A stretch of DNA of 64,000 bases, from the NCBI RefSeq assembly GCF_004363175.1, contig NZ_SNYR01000001.1, positions 682,001 to 746,000 on the forward strand, written 5' to 3'. Under the pieces are notes generated by a model. The model searched no databases. It had not been told where the DNA came from and saw only the letters and a program-made list of their open reading frames with translations. Position numbers and translations under genes: made by a program. Numbering within the stretch: position 1 is the stretch's first letter; the number at the start of each line of letters is the position of its first letter. This stretch comes from Maritalea mobilis (lineage in GTDB: Bacteria > Pseudomonadota > Alphaproteobacteria > Rhizobiales > Devosiaceae). Below, piece after piece: positions 27,653-35,577 of this stretch.

Positions 27653-28387
27653 ATGAAACTGCTTCAAATCATCACTTTGATCGCACTTGGCGCATCACTC
27701 ACCGCATGTACAACGGCCAATCGAATTGCAAATATCGGCAAGGCACCATCATTGACTGCCATTGAAAACCCGCAGGCAAAAGCAGGCTATAAGCCAGTGT
27801 CTATGCCTATGCCAGAACCTGAAAAAGTGGCCTACCAGCCAAACTCATTGTTCATCTCTGGCAAGCGCGGCTTTTTCAAAGATCAACGCGCCAGCAAAGT
27901 GGGCGATATCCTTACTGTGGACGTTACCATCGCGGACAAAGCCCAAATCGCCAACAAAACATCTCGCTCACGCACCAGCACAAATGATGCAGGCGCAGGC
28001 GGAGTGGTTGGCTCCATCTTCAACTCAGTGGTGCCAGACGTTTCTGCCAATGGCGCAATCGAGTTGAGCTCTGGCTCTGCTGACACAGGCGACGGCTCTG
28101 TAAACCGTTCTGAAACTTTGGACACATCTGTGGCCGCGGTGGTGGTGCAGGTTTTGCCAAACGGCAACTTGGTCATCGAAGGTCGGCAGGAAGTTCGGGT
28201 GAATTTCGAAGTCCGCGACTTGATCATCGCTGGCGTGGTTCGCCCAGAAGATATCGGTGCCAACAACACCATTCCTTCCGAGAAAATTGCACAGGCCCGC
28301 ATCTCATATGGCGGCCGCGGACAAATCACCGATGTGCAGCAGCCACGCTATGGCCAGCAATTTATGGACGCCATTCTCCCCTTCTAA
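27653..28387 (+). CDS. flgH: flagellar L-ring lipoprotein FlgH
   Basis: Outer-membrane ring around the rod. 244 residues: lipoprotein signal with lipobox LTAC (Cys about residue 19), then KVGDILTVDVTIADKAQIANKTSRSR, a Gly/Ser-rich region, and the C-terminal LVIEGRQEVRVNFEVRDLIIAGVVRPEDIGANNTI. Last gene of the flgF operon, followed by a strong terminator. Confidence 0.96.
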   Translation: MKLLQIITLIALGASLTACTTANRIANIGKAPSLTAIENPQAKAGYKPVSMPMPEPEKVAYQPNSLFISGKRGFFKDQRASKVGDILTVDVTIADKAQIANKTSRSRTSTNDAGAGGVVGSIFNSVVPDVSANGAIELSSGSADTGDGSVNRSETLDTSVAAVVVQVLPNGNLVIEGRQEVRVNFEVRDLIIAGVVRPEDIGANNTIPSEKIAQARISYGGRGQITDVQQPRYGQQFMDAILPF

Positions 28388-28442
28388 GGCACCATAAAAT
28401 CGGCTGATCGCTTCCCCAATTTGCGGTCAGCCCTTCCCCAAA

Positions 28443-28478
28443 GGGCGCGACTTTCCCCAATTTGGTCGCGCCCTTTTT
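28443..28478 (+). terminator. rho-independent terminator of the flgF-flgH operon
   Basis: Nine-base stem GGGCGCGAC/GTCGCGCCC with a 13-base loop, followed by TTTTT. The loop and the preceding 35 bp carry the motif TTCCCCAA three times. Confidence 0.85.
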
Positions 28479-28494
28479 GTTTTTAACGCTTGGC

Positions 28495-29439
28495 TTATTT
28501 CTTGCCAAAATTGGCGGCATTGAAAATCACCACACCTGCGATCACTGCCGCGCCCCCAAGCAAAACCAAAAGCGTCAGTTGCTCTTGCAGGAAAGTCGCT
28601 GCCAACAGCGCACCAACCAGGGCAATCACCGGACCAATTTGACTCAGATAAACCGGACCGCCGCGTTTTTGCAGCACAAAGTAAAAGCCAAAGCCCGCCG
28701 CAAAGCACAAAATCTGCGCCCCCATCACCAAATATCCAGCGCTGGACACATCCGCCGCCGACCATGAACCCGTCACAAAAGCAAACCCATAGCTATAAAG
28801 TCCGGCCGTGATCAGCATCCATGGCGCCAACAATAAGGGCGCAACGCCAGTTGGCCAAAAGCGCGACCGGAAAATATTGCCGAATGCCAAGAACACGGGG
28901 CCAAACAGGCTTATCGCGATCCACAATGGCGCAATACTCGTGTCGGTCAATTTGCCCAAAGCCAGCAAAATTCCGCCAGTCAGGGCCATGCCGACACCTA
29001 AAATCTTGCCAAGCGAAAAGCGATCATCCCCAATCGCAACCGCAATGAAGAAGGTGAGTACTGGCGCAAAAGCTGTGGCAAAGGCGATAAAGCCCGCGCC
29101 CACATGCCGGACAGCAAAGAAAAACATCAGGTTTGGCACCACAAAAAACAGGCCAGAGATAAAATTATAACGCCAATCCGACAGGTCAAATTGCGCCCAT
29201 TGCCCCAAAGATCTTGTAATAATCAACAACAGCAAACCACCACCCAGCGCGGTATGTGCGAGATAAATTGATGGTGTCCATCCCGTATTGATTGCCACTT
29301 TGCCCAACACAGCAGTAAGCCCCATAAAAAAGCCAACAATCAGCAAAAGCACCAGCATGCCGAGGTCGAACTGCTGCCAAAACGTCACCTTTGGGGACGA
29401 GTTAAGATTGGCGGTTGGATTTTGCGACAGGTTAGCCAT
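28495..29439 (-). CDS. EamA/DMT family transporter
   Basis: Inner-membrane exporter or permease of the drug/metabolite transporter superfamily; substrate unknown. About 314 residues with ten predicted membrane helices in two EamA halves (LLLIVGFFMGLTAVLGKVAI... and IWIAISLFGPVFLAFGNIFRSRF...), the second ending FLQEQLTLLVLLGGAAVIAGVVIF. The second ATG (29439) fits the GGA eight bases upstream better than the ATG at 29445. It is divergent from a MarR gene that probably controls it. Confidence 0.88.
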   Translation of the reverse strand: MANLSQNPTANLNSSPKVTFWQQFDLGMLVLLLIVGFFMGLTAVLGKVAINTGWTPSIYLAHTALGGGLLLLIITRSLGQWAQFDLSDWRYNFISGLFFVVPNLMFFFAVRHVGAGFIAFATAFAPVLTFFIAVAIGDDRFSLGKILGVGMALTGGILLALGKLTDTSIAPLWIAISLFGPVFLAFGNIFRSRFWPTGVAPLLLAPWMLITAGLYSYGFAFVTGSWSAADVSSAGYLVMGAQILCFAAGFGFYFVLQKRGGPVYLSQIGPVIALVGALLAATFLQEQLTLLVLLGGAAVIAGVVIFNAANFGKK

Positions 29440-29480
29440 ACTCATATTCCGTTTGAATTCAAATTTATCTTACCATAAAG

Positions 29481-29498
29481 TATCTTGATATTAAGATA
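29481..29498. promoter_or_regulatory. inverted repeat between the EamA and MarR genes (TATCTTGATATTAAGATA)
   Basis: TATCTT and AAGATA arms, imperfect at two central positions, centred in the 64-bp divergent intergenic region. TTATCTTACCATAAAG just beside it repeats the half site. Likely operator of the MarR protein. Confidence 0.55.
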
Positions 29499-29509
29499 AA
29501 GGCTTAAAT

Positions 29510-30010
29510 ATGGATCGCGCTGCTCACGCTGCTAAACAATGGCAAAAAGAACGCCCAGAACTTGACACCATTCCCATGGAAACCCTTGGGCGCATTGCCG
29601 AATTGGCGCTGCGCGCGCAACGTGATCACATTGATCCCCTGTTCGCAAAATTTGGATTGCAACCTGGCGAATTTGACGTTTTGGCCACACTAAGACGCGC
29701 CGGCGCCCCACACGCCCTCTCGCCCACCGCCCTTTATGAGGCCACAATGGTCTCCTCCGGCGGCATGACCAATCGTATCGATAAGTTAGAAAAAGCGGAA
29801 CTTATCGAACGTCGCCCCAATCCCAATGACCGGCGCTCAAATCTTGTAGCCCTCACGGCCAAAGGCAAATCCTTGATTGATGAGATTGTCCCCAAACATA
29901 TCGACAATGAAGCCCGCCTGCTGGCAAGCCTCTCCTCTGAAGAAGTCTCCCAACTCAATGCCCTGACCCAAAAAATGCTCGGCCATATCGTAAATCTTGA
30001 AAAATCATAG
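29510..30010 (+). CDS. MarR family transcriptional regulator
   Basis: 166-residue winged-helix regulator with an N-terminal extension. Recognition region LSPTALYEATMVSSGGMTNRIDKLEKAELIERRPNPNDRRSNLVALTAKG spans helix 3, recognition helix and wing with the DRR of MarR proteins. Divergent from an EamA transporter across an inverted repeat, which suggests that it represses the transporter until a ligand binds. Confidence 0.88.
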   Translation: MDRAAHAAKQWQKERPELDTIPMETLGRIAELALRAQRDHIDPLFAKFGLQPGEFDVLATLRRAGAPHALSPTALYEATMVSSGGMTNRIDKLEKAELIERRPNPNDRRSNLVALTAKGKSLIDEIVPKHIDNEARLLASLSSEEVSQLNALTQKMLGHIVNLEKS

Positions 30011-30075
30011 AAACACAGACTACGAAACCGTGGATACGGCGAAGCAAACAAACGCAAATATGCCATAACAAAAAT

Positions 30076-30096
30076 GGCGTGCACATTGTGCACGCC
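30076..30096 (-). terminator. hairpin terminator between the MarR gene and a convergent hypothetical
   Basis: Perfect 9-bp stem GGCGTGCAC/GTGCACGCC with loop ATT. On the minus strand it is followed by ATTTTTG, so it most likely ends the hypothetical gene at 30129-30416; it could also stop the MarR transcript. Confidence 0.75.
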
Positions 30097-30128
30097 GTGT
30101 TCAAATGGATAGTTCAAGCAATCTTATT

Positions 30129-30416
30129 TTAGTTAAATCGCGCTTTCGCCCGTTCAAATGCGTTGGAAATATTATCCCACGCTTGGTCGAAACCGCCTTT
30201 CATATCTTGCCAAGCATCGTCGCTCGCATCGCGCAACTCATCCAATTTGGACTGAGCGTCATCGCGCTTGGCGCACATTTGGTCCAATTCTTTTTCCTGC
30301 TCGATCTTGCGATCTGCATCTGCTTCATCCAGCTCAGCCTTCTTTTTGCGGATTTCCGCATCCCATTGATCAAGCTTCGCTTTTGCTTTCTGGATATAAT
30401 GATCTTTTTCAGACAT
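30129..30416 (-). CDS. small coiled-coil protein, function unknown
   Basis: 95 residues, very rich in Lys, Asp, Glu, Ala and Gln, predicted almost fully helical and coiled coil (KAKAKLDQWDAEIRKKKAELDEADADRK...), cytoplasmic. The C-terminal AWDNISNAFERAKARFN is an amphipathic helix. It resembles small stress-associated coiled-coil proteins in composition only; I do not assign a function. It has its own terminator. Confidence 0.7.
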   Translation of the reverse strand: MSEKDHYIQKAKAKLDQWDAEIRKKKAELDEADADRKIEQEKELDQMCAKRDDAQSKLDELRDASDDAWQDMKGGFDQAWDNISNAFERAKARFN

Positions 30417-30542
30417 GTGAGCCTCTGTTCGTTGCGCGCTTCAACTTGGCACAGCGCCAAACTGCAAACGCGATTTCACAACAGATCAACGCAAAAGGGC
30501 GTCATTCAGTTCCGCACATCGTTTCGAGAAATGGAATTTTGG

Positions 30543-31568
30543 CTATTTCAAAAAATGCCGTTTTTGCGACAGCTCAGCCAACAAAGGATCAATATGATCG
30601 CCAAAATCATCCGCCCGCATTGATCGAATTTGCTTGAGCACGCCCATGGCATGATCCGCGGTAAACCGCTCCAAAAAGCTTTTAGCTTCCGGGTCATGGT
30701 GCCACAAATTAGAAAGGCGGCGGTTGATATATTCTTCCACCATATATTGCTGGCGCTGGATCGATTGACCGAAAGTGCCGAGGTTCCACGCCATCTTCAA
30801 AGCGAAAATATCCACCCCTGCCCGATTGGCGCCAGACAGGCCAAAACGCTGCATATATTGCCGCGATTTAATCTCAAATCGCTCGGGCGCATAATCAGCA
30901 GTTACATCCTGCCAGCCCCGCATTTTCAATTGCGCCACAAGGCCAGATGGTGTCGTCCGCTCCCGGAACTTCATGCCGAACCGGCCAGAATCGGCCAAAA
31001 TCTTCAACACGAGATCAGAGCAGGAAAGCCACTCTTTGATCTGCTTAGCATTTTGATTGTCTTTTGGCCCACGGCCAAAGCCAACAAAACGGCGCAAGCT
31101 ATATTTAGATTCAATATAGCGCCAAGCACTCATCATGCTTTCCGCACCAAAAAATGTATCTGGCGAGCGCAAATCCGGACAGCGCAACACCATAAAGTCG
31201 CGATAACGCTTTTTGCTGTCGTAGCAAAGGTCAATCACCGGCACAAAGCGTACGCCACCAGGGTGGAGCATATCGGTGTAATAGCCCTTCACCGCGCGGG
31301 GATAGGCTTCAACTGCCGTCAGCTCTGAACCAACCAGCGCACAATGGGTGAATTTCCGGGAAGATTTGAACGCATCAAAATCAAATGCATGCTGAAAAGT
31401 AACGTTCACGCGACTTTTCGGGCCGCGTGAGCGATAAAAAACCACATCATATGGTTGAGAAATGGGCCAGCTTTCTGGCGATATGGCTTGAGGTTGCGTC
31501 ACAGCCGCCATCGGCTGCTGCCCCTCCACCTTTCGCCCAGCATGTGCTGTCATAGCGCCAACCCTCAA
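30543..31568 (-). CDS. hypothetical protein, possible permuted NlpC/P60-like fold
   Basis: 341 residues with no signal peptide or membrane segment. THCALVGSELTAVEAYP (residues about 75-91), GGVRFVPVIDLCYDS, YRDFMVLRCP and SCSDLVLKILADS (near 185) resemble the His and Cys blocks of the permuted papain-like YiiX/YebB group, but in an order and spacing I cannot confirm. The C-terminal third is helical. The start could be the ATG at 31553 rather than the one at 31568. A 17-bp palindrome lies 56 bp upstream. Confidence 0.6.
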   Translation of the reverse strand: MRVGAMTAHAGRKVEGQQPMAAVTQPQAISPESWPISQPYDVVFYRSRGPKSRVNVTFQHAFDFDAFKSSRKFTHCALVGSELTAVEAYPRAVKGYYTDMLHPGGVRFVPVIDLCYDSKKRYRDFMVLRCPDLRSPDTFFGAESMMSAWRYIESKYSLRRFVGFGRGPKDNQNAKQIKEWLSCSDLVLKILADSGRFGMKFRERTTPSGLVAQLKMRGWQDVTADYAPERFEIKSRQYMQRFGLSGANRAGVDIFALKMAWNLGTFGQSIQRQQYMVEEYINRRLSNLWHHDPEAKSFLERFTADHAMGVLKQIRSMRADDFGDHIDPLLAELSQKRHFLK

Positions 31569-31623
31569 TTACCACGCTCAACTCAATATCTTTGTGCCAA
31601 CTCAAAACTGCCGTCAACACGTC

Positions 31624-31640
31624 AGATAAGACACTTATCT
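31624..31640. promoter_or_regulatory. palindrome AGATAAG-ACA-CTTATCT
   Basis: Perfect 7-bp arms with a 3-base centre, in the gap between dksA and the 341-residue hypothetical. There is no T-run, so an operator is more likely than a terminator. Confidence 0.4.
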
Positions 31641-31692
31641 AGTTTGTCCTATCTTTTATATATAAGTCAAATCAAGCGATTAAAAGACACGC

Positions 31693-32148
31693 TTAATCGT
31701 CGCGGTAAACTTTTTCGCGCCGTTCATGCTTTTCTTGCGCTTCAAGCGACAAGGTTGCAATTGGCCGTGCGTCCAACCGGGCCAAGCCAATCGGCTCCCC
31801 AGTCTCTTCGCAATAGCCATAAGAACCATCATCAACCCGCTTCAGCGCAGCATCAATTTTAGAGATCAATTTGCGCTGACGGTCCCGCGTCCGCAATTCA
31901 AGCGCCCGATCGCTTTCTGAAGATGCACGGTCAGCAATATCAGGATGGTTTTGGCTTTCTTCCTGCAAGGCGTCCAATGTTTCCTTGCTCTCGCGCAAAA
32001 TATCATTTTTCCACGCCAACAGCTTGCGGCGAAAATAGGCCAACTGTTTTGGATTCATGAACTCTTCGTCCTCGCTCGGACGATAGTTGTCAAATTCCTG
32101 CGCTTCCATATCTGGTGCAGTAATTTCGCGTTCCAAGTCCATAGACAT
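31693..32148 (-). CDS. dksA: RNA polymerase-binding regulator DksA
   Basis: Binds the secondary channel of RNA polymerase and works with ppGpp. 151 residues: helical coiled coil with tip (LAWKNDILRESKETLDALQEES; ADRASSESDRALELRTRDR) and C-terminal globular part (DGSYGYCEETGEPIGLARLDARPIATLSLEAQEKHERREKVYRDD). Only one of the four zinc cysteines of E. coli DksA remains, which is normal for rhizobial DksA. Two possible ATG codons (32148 and 32142) are two codons apart. Confidence 0.95.
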   Translation of the reverse strand: MSMDLEREITAPDMEAQEFDNYRPSEDEEFMNPKQLAYFRRKLLAWKNDILRESKETLDALQEESQNHPDIADRASSESDRALELRTRDRQRKLISKIDAALKRVDDGSYGYCEETGEPIGLARLDARPIATLSLEAQEKHERREKVYRDD

Positions 32149-32292
32149 TGAGTCTTACTCCCTCAACTAATGTGGGCCATATATAGTCGCCAATGGCCTA
32201 GGCGGCAAGCCGCTAATTGCATAGCCCTCTAGTCAATTATGATGACGGTAAGATGACGCGGACTTATCCACAAATTTGAAGGAATTTCGGCA

Positions 32293-32703
32293 TTAGAGCC
32301 GATCAAGTTTGGCCAGTTCTACTTGAACACGCAGTTCAATGTCGTCGATCACCTCTTGCAAGGCAGGATCATCAACATTGGGCGCATTTTTCAGCATCTT
32401 GAGCATATTGTTGAGCCGCGCCTCACTTACACGCCCCACCAACAGGTCAGTTTTAAGGCGCTCCAACCCGTCTAAAAGCTGGTGCCCGCGCTTAATGCTC
32501 TTCTTTTTGGCCAGCACTGGATCTTCAACACTTTGCAATGCCAGCAGCGCATCAACACTGCCCACATCTTCAACAGTCGCATGGTGACGCACTTGCTGCG
32601 TGGTGTTGTCATCACTCACGGCAAATTTTTGCCCAGCAGGTTGCCCTTTAGCGGCCTTTTTCGGCGCAGTGCGGCTGGTTCTGTTGGTGTCTGTAATGCG
32701 CAT
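32293..32703 (-). CDS. fliX: flagellar assembly regulator FliX
   Basis: Trans-acting factor that in Caulobacter couples early flagellum assembly to the sigma-54 activator FlbD. 136 residues: a variable charged N-terminus, then the conserved VDALLALQSVEDPVLAKKKSIKRGHQLLDGLERLKTDLLVGRVSEARL and a C-terminal helix. It is divergent from flgI; a GGCA-N5-TGCC palindrome lies 25 bp before its start. No flbD is in the window, but the sigma-54 promoters here imply that one exists in the genome. Confidence 0.9.
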   Translation of the reverse strand: MRITDTNRTSRTAPKKAAKGQPAGQKFAVSDDNTTQQVRHHATVEDVGSVDALLALQSVEDPVLAKKKSIKRGHQLLDGLERLKTDLLVGRVSEARLNNMLKMLKNAPNVDDPALQEVIDDIELRVQVELAKLDRL

Positions 32704-32727
32704 TTAAAAACCTAAAACAATCCAGTC

Positions 32728-32781
32728 GGCAATTTCTGCCCAACCTTTACCATCCAAATCAGATGATGGGCACTATTTACC
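32728..32781. promoter_or_regulatory. pair of GGCA-N5-TGCC palindromes between fliX and flgI
   Basis: GGCAATTTCTGCC at 32728-32740 (exact) and GGCACTATTTACC at 32769-32781 (one mismatch). Centres are 148 and 107 bp upstream of the flgI -24 element, enhancer range; the first is also immediately upstream of fliX and could act there as an autoregulatory or repressor site. Confidence 0.55.
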
Positions 32782-32880
32782 TACAAAATCTATCATTTTC
32801 CAGCACAAAACAAAAGAACCCACACGCCCGATCTAATTTTATTCAATTAAATCATAAATTTAGCCCAACACATCCGAAGT

Positions 32881-32896
32881 TGGCACAGATTTCGCA
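32881..32896 (+). promoter_or_regulatory. sigma-54 promoter of flgI (TGGCACAGATTTCGCA)
   Basis: TGGCAC-N5-TCGCA with invariant GG (32882-32883), ten bases, GC (32894-32895). Predicted start near 32906, 38 bp before flgI. The block from -24 to about +10 is nearly the same as before flgF (TCGCATT then eleven bases ending TTGGCAG). Confidence 0.7.
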
Positions 32897-32943
32897 TTTA
32901 TGTTGGCAGACCGTGCCCGATTGGGGAATGGGGCCGGACAGAA

Positions 32944-34071
32944 ATGGGGAAAATGATGAAAGCAATTTTTGCAATCGCGACAAAATGGGGAACAATCGGG
33001 CTAGCGCTACTTTTGCTCTGCGCGCCAACCCAAGCCGCTCGCATTAAAGATATTGTCAATATTGAAGGCGTGCGCGAAAACCAATTGGTTGGCTATGGCC
33101 TAGTTGTTGGCCTCAATGGCACGGGCGATGGGCTCAACAATGCGCCCTTCACCCGCCAAAGCCTGACTGCCATGCTGGAGCGCATGGGTGTCAACACCCG
33201 CGGCACCAATATGCGCACGGCGAACGTTGCCGCCGTTATGGTCACCGCCAACCTACCAGCCTTCTCCACCCAAGGTTCACGCCTAGACGTTTCGGTTTCC
33301 GCCTTGGGCGATGCCAAAAGCCTACAAGGCGGCACATTGCTGGTCACCCCATTGATGGGCGCTGATGGCGAAGTTTACGCCATTGCACAAGGCCCCATCG
33401 CGATCAACGGCTTCCAAGCCGAAGGCGATGGCGCAACTGTTATTTCCGGTGTCCCCACTACCGGACGGATTTCTGATGGCGCATTGATCGAACGTGAAGT
33501 TGATTTTGATCTTGGCGCCCGCCGCGCAGTGCGCCTAGCTTTGCGCAATCCAGATTTCACAACGGCTCGTCGTATTGCCCTCGCCATCAACAATTTGATT
33601 GGCATGCCAACAGCCGTACCGCTAGACAACGCCACAGTAAACCTCACACTGCCCCGTGGCTTTAATGGCAATATTGTCGATCTGATCACTGATATTGAGC
33701 AATTGGTCATTACCCCGGACCTGCCTGCCAAAATTGTGATTGATGAAAATTCCGGCATTGTGGTGATGGGGCGCAATGTACGCGTTTCAACTGTGGCCAT
33801 CGCGCAATCAAACCTCACCGTCACCATCACCGAAGACCCACAAGTAGATCAGCCAAACCCACTCACCAACGGCCAAACCGTAGTGGTGCCGCGCACTGAA
33901 ATTCAGGTCGATCAAGTAGACAGCAGTCTCGCCACATTGAATGAAACGGTCACCTTGCAAGAACTCGTTGATGGTCTGAATGCGCTGGGCATTTCACCAC
34001 GGGATTTGATCTCGATCTTGCAAGCCATCAAAGCCGCTGGCGCTCTGCAAGCTGAAATTGAGGTGATCTAA
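32944..34071 (+). CDS. flgI: flagellar P-ring protein FlgI
   Basis: Periplasmic ring around the rod. 375 residues: signal peptide ending PTQAA before RIKDIVNIEGVRENQLVGYGLVVGLNGTGD, then conserved PFTRQSLTAMLERMGVN and NVAAVMVTANLPAF, and C-terminal LQELVDGLNALGISPRDLISILQAIKAAGALQAEIEVI. The first ATG is used; ATG at 32956 has the better spacing from GGGGA and may be the true start. The stop overlaps flgJ by one base. Confidence 0.97.
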   Translation: MGKMMKAIFAIATKWGTIGLALLLLCAPTQAARIKDIVNIEGVRENQLVGYGLVVGLNGTGDGLNNAPFTRQSLTAMLERMGVNTRGTNMRTANVAAVMVTANLPAFSTQGSRLDVSVSALGDAKSLQGGTLLVTPLMGADGEVYAIAQGPIAINGFQAEGDGATVISGVPTTGRISDGALIEREVDFDLGARRAVRLALRNPDFTTARRIALAINNLIGMPTAVPLDNATVNLTLPRGFNGNIVDLITDIEQLVITPDLPAKIVIDENSGIVVMGRNVRVSTVAIAQSNLTVTITEDPQVDQPNPLTNGQTVVVPRTEIQVDQVDSSLATLNETVTLQELVDGLNALGISPRDLISILQAIKAAGALQAEIEVI

Positions 34072-34418
34072 TGTCGAACGTTTATTACCCAGTTCAAAAA
34101 CCACACAACATGACCGACGCCCAATTCGCGTCTTTGAAAGAAAAGTCTGTTGAACTAGAAGGCGTGTTTCTCAACACGCTGATGAGTGAAATGACCAAAG
34201 CCTCCGACACAGAAGACATGTTTGGCGGCGGCTATGCCGAAGAAACATGGCGCGGCATGCTTGGCGAAGAATATGCGAAAAACATGGCCGGCAATGGCGG
34301 CATTGGTCTCGCAGACGATATTTTGCGCGATCTTATTCTCTCACAACAATCAATCAACTTGCCGCAACCAGCGGCCCAGCCGAACCCGGCCTTAGTAGCA
34401 GGAGCGTATCAACAATGA
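34071..34418 (+). CDS. flgJ: FlgJ-type rod-binding protein without muramidase domain
   Basis: 115 residues that match only the N-terminal rod-binding (rod cap) part of FlgJ: KEKSVELEGVFLNTLMSEMTKASDTEDMFGGGYAEETWRGMLGEEYAKNMAG. The peptidoglycan hydrolase half found in enterobacteria is absent, as is usual in alphaproteobacteria (Caulobacter CheL). Overlaps flgI by one base and the following gene by four, so all three are coupled. Confidence 0.88.
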   Translation: MSNVYYPVQKPHNMTDAQFASLKEKSVELEGVFLNTLMSEMTKASDTEDMFGGGYAEETWRGMLGEEYAKNMAGNGGIGLADDILRDLILSQQSINLPQPAAQPNPALVAGAYQQ

Positions 34419-34903
34419 CCCCACATCAGTTAAGAGCACAAACATTGGCCAAAAATCCTGCAATGCCTTTGCCCGGCACGCCGGAAGAAGTTTGTGCGGA
34501 TGCGCATGAAACGCTGACAAAGCTCGTGGACATCATGAATAATGAGACCACATTGCTGCGTGCAGGCCGTCTATTGGAGGCCAGCGAGCTGGCTGCTCCT
34601 AAGGCTGAGCTTGCACAAAAATATGTCGGCCTTGCCCGCGCCATTCAACACAATGCCAAATTGTTGAAAGAAACCGCGCCGCATTTGCTGATGGAATTGC
34701 AAAAGCACCAAACAGCCCTCGCCACCCAGATGGCAGAAAATATGCGCGTGCTGGCCACGGCAAAAACTTTGTCTGAAGAGATCATCGGCGATGTCGCTGC
34801 ACAACTCGGCCAAGCGCAAAAGCCAAAAACCTATGGCGGCAATGGTGCGCACGGGCAGAAGGCGCAGAGTTTACAAGGCGTCTCTATTAACAAGACAAGT
34901 TAG
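34415..34903 (+). CDS. FlgN/FlbY-like flagellar protein
   Basis: 162 residues, helical. The position after flgI-flgJ matches flbY in Caulobacter, and the central helices (TKLVDIMNNETTLLRAGRLLEASELAAPKAELAQKYVGLARAI) have the look of FlgN-type export chaperones, in which E-x-x-x-L-R-x-G pairs with K-x-x-L. ATG at 34415 overlaps the flgJ stop (ATGA). A longer frame upstream lies inside flgJ and is rejected. Assignment to FlbY rests on synteny. Confidence 0.7.
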   Translation: MTPHQLRAQTLAKNPAMPLPGTPEEVCADAHETLTKLVDIMNNETTLLRAGRLLEASELAAPKAELAQKYVGLARAIQHNAKLLKETAPHLLMELQKHQTALATQMAENMRVLATAKTLSEEIIGDVAAQLGQAQKPKTYGGNGAHGQKAQSLQGVSINKTS

Positions 34904-34952
34904 TTCAAATTATATTTAAATAACATCATTCCAAATTACTTATACGCAATCT

Positions 34953-35007
34953 CTCTTCTCCATGATGCAATGAGGCAAGAAATGCCGAGAATTTTCATGG
35001 AGAAGAG
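34953..35007 (+). promoter_or_regulatory. long hairpin masking the ribosome binding site of the next gene
   Basis: CTCTTCTCCATG (34953-34964) is the exact complement of CATGGAGAAGAG (34996-35007): a perfect 12-bp stem with a 31-base loop. The 3' arm contains the GGAGAAG ribosome binding site of the GTG start at 35010. The 5' arm and loop contain a three-codon ORF (ATG ATG CAA TGA, 34962-34973), and the loop carries an exact GGCA-N5-TGCC palindrome (GGCAAGAAATGCC, 34974-34986). Confidence 0.65.
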
Positions 35008-35009
35008 CC

Positions 35010-35369
35010 GTGACCGTCAGAATAGAATCTGCCGCCGGTTTTCAAGGCGGCGCAGCCCTTAGTGGCAACGCACGCCCTCAACAGGATTATAAGTCGCAGG
35101 ATGCGGCGAGTACTAAAGCGCAGGTTGGCAGCGAACAAGCAGCGCCACCTTCGAACCCGCAACGCGTTAATCCAGTTGCCGACGACGGGCTGCCAGACAT
35201 CCCAAAACTAGTGGGACCAGCAGCACCAGCAAGTTTATTATTTGAAGCCTCTCTCGCTGCGAACGCGGAAGAGGGTGAGCCAGGACATATTGATTTTCCA
35301 CGGATGATCAATCGCCGTTGGGTCCCCTCACCTGATCTGCTGCGCGCATTGGAGACGATTAAAGGCTAA
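35010..35369 (+). CDS. small unknown protein between flgI operon and flagellins
   Basis: 119 residues, starting at GTG with GGAGAAG six bases before. No signal peptide or membrane segment; the N-terminal 60 residues are Ala/Gln/Pro rich and probably disordered; the C-terminal part DIPKLVGPAAPASLLFEASLAAN and HIDFPRMINRRWVPSPDLLRALETIKG may fold. I do not recognise a family. Location, the masked ribosome binding site and the flagellar-type palindrome in the leader suggest a late or regulatory flagellar protein. A 26-codon ORF (34982-35062) overlaps its start in another frame and could couple translation. Confidence 0.6.
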   Translation: MTVRIESAAGFQGGAALSGNARPQQDYKSQDAASTKAQVGSEQAAPPSNPQRVNPVADDGLPDIPKLVGPAAPASLLFEASLAANAEEGEPGHIDFPRMINRRWVPSPDLLRALETIKG

Positions 35370-35577
35370 GTGTTTGTAAAATCGCTGTTAACCATGCCAA
35401 TTAAACAGCGGTTTACCATAGGAATTCCTCAGGCTGCCCGATTAAGGTTTAGTTCACTTGATCGGTGGTTTATGGGGATATCGCGGGAAGTGGCGGTCAA
35501 AGAAATGACTTAAACTTTTCATTTGAAACGCGGGCCAGGAAGGCCCGTTTGTAAGCCAGAATGGAGTATTTAGTATC
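35370..35577 (+). promoter_or_regulatory. fliC: promoter and leader region of flagellin 1
   Basis: 208 bp without a gene. It contains TTAACCAT at 35388, a CtrA-like TTAA-ACAGCGG-TTTA (35401-35415), the hairpin CGGGCC-AGGAA-GGCCCG (35531-35547) and a second CCAGAATGG (35556-35564) just upstream of the ribosome binding site. No sigma-54 motif was found, and the CtrA-like element is too far from the hairpin to match the arrangement of flagellins 2-4. Confidence 0.5.
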
